From: Affinundibacterium baiyunense
GTDB lineage: Bacteria > Pseudomonadota > Gammaproteobacteria > Burkholderiales > Burkholderiaceae_D
Assembly: GCF_018139645.1 (NCBI RefSeq)
Contig: NZ_JAGSPM010000009.1
Span: forward strand, 62,001 to 126,000
Length of the DNA: 64,000 nt
Reading direction: 5' to 3'
Below the pieces are notes generated by a model. The model was not told where the DNA came from. It ran no database searches and saw only the letters and a list, made by a program, of their open reading frames with translations. Positions 58,587 through 64,000 of the stretch are shown here, piece after piece (within the stretch, counting starts at the first letter, position 1; every line of letters begins with the position of its first letter). A program made the position numbers and the translations under genes.

Positions 58587-58643
58587 ATATATCGCAGAGT
58601 TGAAAGGCCAAAGACCGGAACGTTTTCGAACGTTTTGTTATGC
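58587..58643 (-). other. attC site 2 (57 bp)
   Basis: Minus strand: R'' GCATAAC, 5-nt spacer, L'' GTTCGAAAA, a 16-nt centre, L' TTTCAAC, 5-nt spacer, R' GATATAT (decayed from GTTATAT). L'' has an extra C after its third base. The centre GGCCAAAGACCGGAACG (plus strand) resembles GGCCAAGGGCCGGAACG in site 1. The DUF4304 stop codon lies within R''. Confidence 0.75.
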
Positions 58644-59132
58644 ATTTTTAGGTGGCTTTAATTTTAGATGTATGCAGCTAACACCTGTGTCGATAGCTTT
58701 CTGAAGGTCTGCAAATATTAGATCCGCCTCGGCTTCATACATTTTTACGACCTCATTTGCCGCTGCTTGATATGCAGGAAAATAGAAGACAAAGCCTTTT
58801 AGAAAGGTAAACCAGTGATCCATATTGAAGGAGTGTCTTATTCTTTTGGCTCTACTTCCGAGCCGTTGACTTCTAAGTGATTTGAGTTGGTCTTTGCTAA
58901 CCGTAAGAAAAAGCTTATTTGGTTCACATATAGATAAATTTACAGCGAAGCATCTTCCAAATTTATTAAATTGAAACTCGATAAGTTGTTGTTGAGCTCC
59001 AAACTCACGCCGGAAACAGGGCAACTTTCCAGAAAACCCTTTGCCCCTCAAGTAAGGCACTACTTGTGCCGTCAACTCGCTTCTCATCAGGTCATTTGTT
59101 TTCTTGCGCTGAACGTTAAAAAAGGTATTCAT
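58638..59132 (-). CDS. DUF4304-like protein, cassette gene
   Basis: A 164-residue protein resembling the DUF4304 family: VVPYLRGKGFSGKLPCFRRE, then IEFQFNKFGRCFAVNLSI, a common opening for this group. DUF4304 proteins are frequent in integron cassettes and near toxin-immunity loci; no activity is known. The start at 59132 lies 12 bp inside the cassette boundary and the stop overlaps attC site 2, so the gene fills its cassette almost completely. It is AT-richer than flanking chromosomal genes. Confidence 0.75.
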   Translation of the reverse strand: MNTFFNVQRKKTNDLMRSELTAQVVPYLRGKGFSGKLPCFRREFGAQQQLIEFQFNKFGRCFAVNLSICEPNKLFLTVSKDQLKSLRSQRLGSRAKRIRHSFNMDHWFTFLKGFVFYFPAYQAAANEVVKMYEAEADLIFADLQKAIDTGVSCIHLKLKPPKNA

Positions 59133-59138
59133 CTAAAT

Positions 59139-59225
59139 GCATAACGTTGTAGGTAAAGGGCGGCCCGCTTGCGGGACGTCCAGTGGAGGCCAAGGGCCGG
59201 AACGGCTTTGACCGTAATGTTAGAC
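59139..59225 (-). other. attC site 1 (87 bp)
   Basis: Minus strand: R'' GTCTAAC, spacer ATTAC, L'' GGTCAAAG, centre with a GC-rich stem-loop (CCCGCAAGCGGG), L' CTTTACC, spacer TACAAC, R' GTTATGC. L'' and L' are exact complements except for one extrahelical C, the attC hallmark. GC content is above the surroundings. Confidence 0.88.
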
Positions 59226-59244
59226 ACCGGCATGGCGACTACCC

Positions 59245-59487
59245 TCATGGTTTTAGCAGAGCAAGTAGATGAGACTTGGCTTGTTTGAAGCTATTGAACT
59301 CAACCAAATCGGCCATTTGGCCTTTTTCTGAATGGAAGACAAGCCACTTGCCATTCTCTTCAACCAGACACGTGCGTTCGTTTTGGGTGTGACCAATTGA
59401 GAAATAATTTTTGGGCACACCAAGGGCTTCTAGCTCTAGAGCGAGCGCCTTGAAATCTTCGCGAGTAACTGGCTTAGAGAAGAACAT
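59245..59487 (-). CDS. Small immunity-like protein, cassette gene
   Basis: An 80-residue protein. The middle and end (YFSIGHTQNERTCLVEE, GKWLVFHSEKGQMADLVEF, AKSHLLALL) remind me of Imm59-type immunity proteins, which share an 'E-x-CLEx..GKW-V-Y-x-ERG' pattern; this is a weak, unaided resemblance. It lies 26 bp inside the cassette 5' boundary with no Shine-Dalgarno sequence, and its stop is 20 bp from R'' of attC site 1. No toxin gene is nearby, so if it is an immunity gene it is an orphan. Confidence 0.65.
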   Translation of the reverse strand: MFFSKPVTREDFKALALELEALGVPKNYFSIGHTQNERTCLVEENGKWLVFHSEKGQMADLVEFNSFKQAKSHLLALLKP

Positions 59488-59507
59488 GCGATGGTTTTAA
59501 AGTTGGT

Positions 59508-59572
59508 GTCTAACTATTTAACTGAAGGGCATCGCGGTTTTTGCGATGTCCCTTTCTAGTGGAACGTTCTCT
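59508..59572 (-). other. attC site 0 (65 bp)
   Basis: Minus strand: R'' AGAGAAC, 5-nt spacer GTTCC, L'' ACTAGAA, centre ATCGCAAAAACCGCGAT as a stem-loop, L' TTCAGT, spacer TAAATA, R' GTTAGAC. L'' has an extra A after its third base, the same position as in sites 1 and 2. It could be the attC of a lost first cassette. Confidence 0.7.
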
Positions 59573-59606
59573 GGAATAGAGAGCGGCGAGCAACGGCAAA
59601 GCAATT

Positions 59607-59729
59607 TTATCCACGAACTCTCCAAAATTTTGCCCGTTCAAATGCTTTATACCTGAAGCGTTGATCGCCTGTCCGAATCAACGACTTGTCGTTATTCGCG
59701 CTGGTGTTCATCGCTTCACTAAATAGCAT
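59607..59729 (-). other. Short reading fragment beside LexA box, unassigned
   Basis: A 40-codon frame starting at the ATG at 59729 (MLFSEAMNTSANNDKSLIR) ends in a stop. An overlapping shifted frame continues as GQNFGEFVDKIALPLLAALY into attC site 0. This may be a decayed or frameshifted gene, or noncoding. No family recognised and no ribosome site. Confidence 0.25.
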
Positions 59730-59739
59730 TTTTTTCGAG

Positions 59740-59755
59740 CTGTATAAACATACAG
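59740..59755. promoter_or_regulatory. LexA (SOS) box
   Basis: CTGTATAAACATACAG matches the E. coli-type consensus CTGT-N8-ACAG with six-base perfect half-sites. It is 11 bp upstream of the ATG of the minus-strand fragment and 168 bp upstream of attC site 0. Confidence 0.7.
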
Positions 59756-60085
59756 TTATTGTGTACTATATTTGGTTCACCAAACTTGCACACTAGCTCT
59801 CTATTTCCAGGGAACTTGTTTTAAAGTGAAAAAACCGAAGTTAACACATCCTTAAAATTTGATCAACAAAGTTTCGAGTCGCTCAAAGTCCTTATCCAGC
59901 TTTGCATAGATTGATAATGTCTACTCACTTCGCGGTATAACAGAATCGACAAAAGAGGCACGCTCATTTTGTGCAATTGATCGAATCCATCGCAACTGAA
60001 TCGATAATAAGTTGCTTGCACAACAGTACACTTGAAATATATACTTCACATACGGTTCATATTCATACCATATCAAGGAAATTTC

Positions 60086-60298
60086 ATGGGCATCGTCAAT
60101 ATCGATGAAGAGTTACACGATCAAATGCGTAAGGCGAGTGCGGTGTCTTGTCGTTCGATTAATGCGCAGGCGGCGTATTGGATTAAGGTGGGGATGCTGT
60201 GTGAGATGCATCCTACTTTGAGTTTTCATCAAATCATGGCGGAGGAAATGCGCGCGGCGGGAGTGGAGACGCAGGCTTTGCGGGTGGTGAGCGCATGA
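60086..60298 (+). CDS. ParD-like antitoxin-domain protein
   Basis: A 70-residue protein of the ParD-like family: MGIVNIDEELHDQMRKASAV, CRSINAQAAYWIKVGMLCE and HPTLSFHQIM are characteristic. The start at 60086 has AAGGAA 5 nt upstream; the upstream extension to 60032 is unsupported. The family is typed as an antitoxin by fold (ribbon-helix-helix-like), yet no ParE toxin is adjacent. It overlaps map by ATGA, so it likely coordinates or autoregulates the map gene instead. Confidence 0.86.
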   Translation: MGIVNIDEELHDQMRKASAVSCRSINAQAAYWIKVGMLCEMHPTLSFHQIMAEEMRAAGVETQALRVVSA

Positions 60299-61074
60299 GT
60301 AGCACCATCATTAAACAGCCTGAAGAAATCGCTTTGATGGCGGAGGCGGGTAAATTATTGGCGCAGGTGTTTACGCATTTGGATCAACTTAATCTGATCG
60401 GCATGTCGACCATGCAGGTCAACGATATCGTCGATCATTACATCACGCAGGATTTGCAAGCGCGCCCAGCGAGTAAGGGGCAGTATGGTTATTCCTATGC
60501 CTTGAATTCTTCGCGCAATCATGTGGTTTGCCACGGTGTGCCCTCGCCTACCGAGATTTTGCAAAATGGCGATATCGTGAATTTTGACATCACCTTGGAG
60601 AAGCATGGTTTTATTGCCGATTCTAGTAAGACCTACTTAGTCGGTGAGGTCGCGCCAGCAGCCAAGCGTTTGGTGCAGGTGACCTACGAAGCACTATGGA
60701 AAGGCATTCAGGCGGTGCGACCTGGTGCGCGTTTGGGCGATATTGGTTTTGCGATTGAAAGCCATGTGCGCAAACATGGTTATACCGTGGTGCGTGAATA
60801 TTGCGGGCACGGCATTGGACGCGAAATGCATGAAGCACCGGAGGTTTTACATTGGGGTAAACCACGCACTGGATTAACACTACGCGAAGGCATGGTGTTT
60901 ACGATAGAACCGATGATTAACCAAGGTAAGGCCGAGGTCGATACAGAGGATGATGGTTGGTCGGTGGTGACGGTCGATGGCAAATGGTCGGCTCAGTTTG
61001 AACATACGGTAGCGGTGACTAAAGATGGCGTGCGTGTTTTGACTTTGCGACCGGATGAAAAGCTTGGTGGTTGA
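60295..61074 (+). CDS. map: Type I methionine aminopeptidase
   Basis: A 259-residue M24 metallopeptidase removing N-terminal methionine. Metal ligands appear in NFDITLEKHGFIADSSKTY (two Asp), CGHGIGREMHEAPEV (His), VFTIEPMI (Glu) and AQFEHTVAVT (Glu). All are intact. It is coupled to the ParD-like gene. This is probably an extra copy, as the housekeeping map usually sits beside rpsB in proteobacteria and is not in this window. Confidence 0.93.
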   Translation: MSSTIIKQPEEIALMAEAGKLLAQVFTHLDQLNLIGMSTMQVNDIVDHYITQDLQARPASKGQYGYSYALNSSRNHVVCHGVPSPTEILQNGDIVNFDITLEKHGFIADSSKTYLVGEVAPAAKRLVQVTYEALWKGIQAVRPGARLGDIGFAIESHVRKHGYTVVREYCGHGIGREMHEAPEVLHWGKPRTGLTLREGMVFTIEPMINQGKAEVDTEDDGWSVVTVDGKWSAQFEHTVAVTKDGVRVLTLRPDEKLGG

Positions 61075-61474
61075 GTGAGCGTCACTCGTCGGATTTGTAA
61101 TAACACTCCCTCTCCCGCGAGCGGGAGAGGGTTGGGGTGAGGGAGGTTGATAAGCGAGAAAACATGTTACCTGCATGTGCTTTCAATATCGAACGTGGCA
61201 TCGAAATGCATTTCGTCAATCTGAACTGCCCTCATCCCTGCCTTCTCCCGCTAGCGGGAGAAGGAGTTTTTAATCGAACCTGAACTTGTGTAGACTCCTA
61301 ACGCTTGCGCGAGAGGGGGAACATTACTCCCCCCACTTTTCGCCACAGATCAAGGACGAAACACCTATATCCAAATTCAATTGGAAAATTGTGGCTTTTT
61401 CTATCACAATGATGGAATACGAAGGAGGATGCAAAGACATTCTCCCAATTCCCCAACCAAGATGCGGATAGCCC
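61075..61474. other. Intergenic region with REP-like palindromes upstream of fds operon
   Basis: About 400 bp. Two GC-rich palindromes (next entry) sit in the left half. The right half presumably includes the fds promoter; no clear -35/-10 was found. A small open frame at 61286-61471 has no support. Confidence 0.5.
61104..61265. repeat. Pair of inverted REP-like palindromes
   Basis: CCCTCTCCCGC-GA-GCGGGAGAGGG (61108-61131) followed by TTGGGGTGAGGG, and further on the opposite orientation CCCTCATCCCTG then CCTTCTCCCGC-TA-GCGGGAGAAGG (61241-61264). This 'ctctcccgcgagcgggag' type is a widespread dispersed repeat in proteobacterial genomes. The first copy may also terminate map transcription. 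Confidence 0.8.
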
Positions 61475-61990
61475 ATGTTAAGCGACCATCAACAAGAGAC
61501 GGTTCAAAACGCGATTCTCGAACACAAGACTGAACAGTTTCATCAAAGCGGCTTGCTGCCGATACTTCATGCGATTCAAGATCGCCTCGGTTTTATTCCT
61601 GCCGACGCAACGCCCATCATCGCCAGAGCGCTGAATTTATCGCGCGCCGAAGTGCATGGTGTGATCACGTTTTATCACCACTTTAGGCAAGAGCAACCGG
61701 CACAAACTATCGTTCAAGTTTGTCGTGCCGAGGCTTGTCAATCCATGGATGCAGAGGCTTTGTGGAAGCATGCTTGCCAACGTGCTAGTAACGATGATGG
61801 CAATAGCGCGATTACTTTAGAGCCTGTGTACTGCTTAGGACTCTGTTCAACCGCACCAGCCATAAGTGTGAATGAACGTCCGTATGCACGCGTGAATGCG
61901 GCGCGTTTTGATCAACTGCTTAAACGTCATCAGGATACGCAAACTAGCAGCGCGTCATCAGCAGAACCAGCAAAGGAGAATACGAAATGA
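61475..61990 (+). CDS. fdsG: Formate dehydrogenase gamma subunit (NuoE-like)
   Basis: A 171-residue [2Fe-2S] protein of the soluble NAD-dependent molybdenum formate dehydrogenase FdsABG. Cluster cysteines are in VQVCRAEACQS and PVYCLGLCSTAPA; the N-terminal fold matches NuoE (LPILHAIQDRLGFIPADA, GVITFYHHFR). It overlaps fdsB by ATGA. The order G-B-A matches Cupriavidus and Rhodobacter fds operons. Confidence 0.92.
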   Translation: MLSDHQQETVQNAILEHKTEQFHQSGLLPILHAIQDRLGFIPADATPIIARALNLSRAEVHGVITFYHHFRQEQPAQTIVQVCRAEACQSMDAEALWKHACQRASNDDGNSAITLEPVYCLGLCSTAPAISVNERPYARVNAARFDQLLKRHQDTQTSSASSAEPAKENTK

Positions 61991-63567
61991 GTATTCGTAT
62001 TTATGTGCCTGCCGACAGCGCAGCCATCGCTTTGGGTGCGGATGAAGTCGCTGAGACAATACTCGCGCAAGCGCAACAGCGCGGTATCGAGATCGACTTA
62101 ATTCGCAATGGCTCACGCGGCATGTTTTGGTTGGAACCTTTGGTCGAGATTAAAACAGATGGCGGACGAGTCGCCTATGGTCCGGTTCAAGTGGAGGATG
62201 TGAACGCTCTATTCGACGCTGACTTTTTACATTGCGGCGCGCATGCTTTAAGTCTTGGTTTAACCGAAGCGATTCCCTATTTACAGAAACAAGAGCGCGT
62301 GTGTTTCGCGCGCATGGGTGTGATTGATCCGCTGTCACTTAGCGATTACGAAGCGCATCAAGGTTTTGCAGGCTTACGCCGCTGCTTAAGCATGTCACCC
62401 ACTGAAATCGTACAAGAAGTGCTGGATTCTGGATTGCGTGGTCGTGGTGGTGCTGCTTTTCCAACCGGGATTAAGTGGAAAACCGTGGCAGCAGCGCAAG
62501 CTCCTCAAAAATACATTGTCTGTAATGCTGATGAAGGTGACTCTGGTACTTATTCCGACCGCATGACGATGGAAGGCGATCCCTACATGCTGATTGAAGG
62601 CATGACCATTGCCGCTATCGCGACAGGCGCGACGCAAGGCTATATCTACATTCGTTCTGAATATCCGCGTGCGATTGAAGTCATGCAGGCTGCCATCGCA
62701 AATGCGACTGCAGCTGGTTATTTAGGCGATCGCATCGCTGGCTCATCGCATAGCTTTCACTTGCAAGTACGTAAGGCAGCGGGATCGTATGTGTGCGGTG
62801 AAGAGACTGCTATGTTAGAGAGTATCGAAGGCAAACGCGGTGTGGTGCGTGCCAAGCCACCTATCCCTGCAATGCAAGGTTTATTTGGTGCGCCGACAGT
62901 GATCAATAATGTCATCAGCTTTGCCTCGGTACCGCGCATACTTGAACGTGGTGCCGCTTACTACAAAAACTTGGGCTTAGGTCGTTCGACTGGCACATTG
63001 CCGATTCAACTCGCGGGCAATATTCGCTACGGTGGTTTAATCGAAAAAGCTTTCGGCGTGACTCTACGTGAATTGCTGTTTGATTTTGGTGGTGGTAGCG
63101 CCAGTGGTCGCCCCATCAAAGCGGTGCAAGTTGGTGGCCCACTTGGTAGCTATGTGCCAGAACAATATTGGGATCTGCCCTTCGATTACGAAGCCTATGC
63201 TGCGGTCGGCGCAACGCTGGGACATGGTGGCATCGTAGTGCATGACGACACCGCCGATTTGTCCAAACTAGCGCGTTATGCGATGGAATTTTGCGCGATT
63301 GAATCTTGCGGCAAATGCACACCTTGCCGCATCGGTTCCACGCGTGGAGTCGAAGTGATTGAACGTTTGGTGCAAGCTGATACCGATTCTGCACTCAAAC
63401 CTGCGCAAGAAAAACTCTTACGCGATTTGTGCCACACCATGCAATACGGCTCGCTGTGCGCACTCGGTAGTATGACACCCAATCCGGTGATTTCTGCACT
63501 CAATTATTATCCGCAAGACTTTGGTCTAGCAGCGGCAAATCCGGCTTCGGATCTATCCAAGGCCTAG
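61987..63567 (+). CDS. fdsB: Formate dehydrogenase beta subunit (NuoF-like)
   Basis: A 526-residue NADH/FMN-binding subunit. An N-terminal thioredoxin-like extension of about 130 residues precedes the NuoF core, with GLRGRGGAAFPTGIKWK, CNADEGDSGTYSDR and GSYVCGEETAMLESIEG for FMN/NAD, and the [4Fe-4S] site in ESCGKCTPCRIGSTRG. It passes electrons from the Fe-S chain to NAD+. It is coupled to fdsG and 9 bp before fdsA. Confidence 0.94.
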   Translation: MSIRIYVPADSAAIALGADEVAETILAQAQQRGIEIDLIRNGSRGMFWLEPLVEIKTDGGRVAYGPVQVEDVNALFDADFLHCGAHALSLGLTEAIPYLQKQERVCFARMGVIDPLSLSDYEAHQGFAGLRRCLSMSPTEIVQEVLDSGLRGRGGAAFPTGIKWKTVAAAQAPQKYIVCNADEGDSGTYSDRMTMEGDPYMLIEGMTIAAIATGATQGYIYIRSEYPRAIEVMQAAIANATAAGYLGDRIAGSSHSFHLQVRKAAGSYVCGEETAMLESIEGKRGVVRAKPPIPAMQGLFGAPTVINNVISFASVPRILERGAAYYKNLGLGRSTGTLPIQLAGNIRYGGLIEKAFGVTLRELLFDFGGGSASGRPIKAVQVGGPLGSYVPEQYWDLPFDYEAYAAVGATLGHGGIVVHDDTADLSKLARYAMEFCAIESCGKCTPCRIGSTRGVEVIERLVQADTDSALKPAQEKLLRDLCHTMQYGSLCALGSMTPNPVISALNYYPQDFGLAAANPASDLSKA

Positions 63568-63576
63568 GAGAACAAG

Positions 63577-64000
63577 ATGCTTTCTCATTTAAAAGATACT
63601 GATTTCGGCACACCTCGTCGCGAATCTGAACAAACAGTCAGCCTAGAAATCGACGGCGAAATCGTCACCGTTCCAGCAGGCACTTCCTTGATGCGCGCGG
63701 CGGTGGAGGCTGGTGTACAAGTTCCTAAACTGTGCGCCACCGATAGCTTAGAACCATTTGGCTCTTGCCGCTTATGTTTAGTCGAGATTGAAGGGCGAAA
63801 AGGTTTTCCTGCCTCATGCACCACACCTGCGGAAGCGGGTATGAAAGTCAAAACCCAAAGCCCGCAATTGCAAGAATTACGCAAAGGCGTGATGGAGTTA
63901 TATATCTCTGATCATCCTTTAGATTGCCTAACCTGCTCTGCCAATGGCAATTGCGAATTACAAGATATGGCTGGCGTCACGGGATTGCGCGAAGTGCGCT
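63577..64000 (+). CDS. fdsA: Formate dehydrogenase alpha subunit, N-terminal part
   Basis: Only the first 141 residues are in the window. They show the N-terminal NuoG-like [2Fe-2S] ferredoxin domain (VPKLCATDSLEPFGSCRLCL, then PASCTTPAE) and the histidine-type [4Fe-4S] region (ISDHPLDCLTCSANGNCELQ). The molybdenum catalytic part should follow. AGGAG 6 nt before the ATG at 63577 supports the start. A maturation gene fdhD/fdsC is expected downstream. Confidence 0.92.
   Translation, partial: MLSHLKDTDFGTPRRESEQTVSLEIDGEIVTVPAGTSLMRAAVEAGVQVPKLCATDSLEPFGSCRLCLVEIEGRKGFPASCTTPAEAGMKVKTQSPQLQELRKGVMELYISDHPLDCLTCSANGNCELQDMAGVTGLREVR

Larger units (their letters stand above)
58158..59572 (-). mobile_element. 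Integron gene-cassette array without integrase (CALIN-like)
   Basis: Three small same-strand genes are separated by folded sites with attC architecture (59508-59572, 59139-59225, 58587-58643) and one degenerate site (58158-58260). In the first three, R'' to L'' spacing is 5 nt, L' to R' spacing is 5-6 nt, and L'' carries one extra base after its third position relative to L'. Cassette ends complement each other: the DUF4304 cassette starts GTTATGCATTT and ends AAATGCATAAC; the immunity-like cassette starts GTTAGACACC and ends GGTGTCTAAC. Genes fill the cassettes and lack good ribosome sites, as is common in integron cassettes. No tyrosine integrase is in the window. I infer an array remnant; recombination competence is untested. 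Confidence 0.75.
59488..60085. other. Region upstream of cassette array: attC site 0, LexA box, no integrase
   Basis: About 598 bp. It holds attC site 0 (59508-59572), a minus-strand reading fragment (59607-59729) and a LexA box (59740-59755). From 59756 to 60085 it is AT-rich and should include the promoter of the ParD-like/map operon. An integron would have intI here reading on the plus strand, but no such coding sequence or recognisable relic was found. Confidence 0.6.

Noticed and set aside
59756-60085. Searched for an integron integrase or its relic on the plus strand
   Set aside because: No open frame of useful length and no tyrosine-recombinase motifs (R-HxxR-Y) in any frame.
60086-61074. 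ParD-like/map read as a classical toxin-antitoxin pair
   Set aside because: The downstream gene is a complete methionine aminopeptidase and no ParE-type toxin is present.
61286-61471. 61-codon frame before fdsG
   Set aside because: No ribosome site, no family features, and sits in a region of palindromic repeats.

Overview
The window looks like a chromosome segment of a betaproteobacterium in Burkholderiales, most likely Oxalobacteraceae (Undibacterium/Herminiimonas-like). This is inferred from moderate G+C, the grxD-ubiX pair, an FdsGBA-type formate dehydrogenase, E. coli-type regulatory sites and the overall gene complement. No rRNA, tRNA, CRISPR array, prophage or intact insertion sequence was seen. 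Genes are dense, and several spacers carry clear hairpin terminators.

Layout. 1-13.5 kb is mostly core metabolism: a partial acyl-CoA ligase (fadD), a molybdopterin oxidoreductase, dsbB-prmC-GNAT, tex, a secreted carotenoid-oxygenase/DUF2141 pair, grxD-ubiX, and an Lrp regulator beside a citrullinase-like ctlX. 13.6-16.5 kb holds a LysR regulator, ynfA, and a DoxX/pirin pair. 16.7-19.1 kb is a GGDEF-EAL protein, followed by katG with a good terminator and a possible OxyR site. 22-27 kb is a LysR gene divergent from an ACAD10/11-like acyl-CoA dehydrogenase, an aminoglycoside-phosphotransferase-fold kinase, a histidine phosphatase and a short-chain dehydrogenase, probably a hydroxy- or unusual-acid catabolic operon. 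28-32.8 kb is a sigma-54 activator divergent from an aldehyde dehydrogenase plus DUF779, with a near-consensus -24/-12 promoter and palindromic upstream sites.

35.3-51.1 kb is one long minus-strand block for nucleic acid and nucleoside scavenging. It encodes exported adenosine deaminase, S1/P1 nuclease and lipoprotein 5'-nucleotidase, a TonB-dependent receptor, a 2-oxoglutarate/Fe(II)-type oxygenase, a nucleoside hydrolase, a BMP-type nucleoside ABC transporter, ribokinase and uridine kinase. Together these could degrade polymers outside the cytoplasm, import nucleosides, split them and phosphorylate the ribose. Uridine kinase appears to have a terminator in its leader.

51.7-56.5 kb encodes a large MHYT-PAS hybrid histidine kinase translationally coupled to an HD-GYP response regulator. 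With two other GGDEF/EAL proteins this makes the window rich in c-di-GMP signalling.

The most unusual stretch is 57.8-59.75 kb. Small minus-strand genes (membrane proteins, a DUF4304 protein, an immunity-like protein) are separated by sequences that fold like integron attC sites. Three of them share 5-6 nt spacers and one extrahelical base after the third base of L'', and cassette ends are complementary to each other as expected of integron cassettes. No integrase is present. A near-perfect LexA box lies at 59740-59755, where an intI promoter would be expected. I read this as an integrase-less cassette array (CALIN) or the remnant of a sedentary chromosomal integron. The window closes with a ParD-like/methionine aminopeptidase operon, a REP-like palindromic pair and the start of an NAD-dependent formate dehydrogenase operon (fdsG-fdsB-fdsA).
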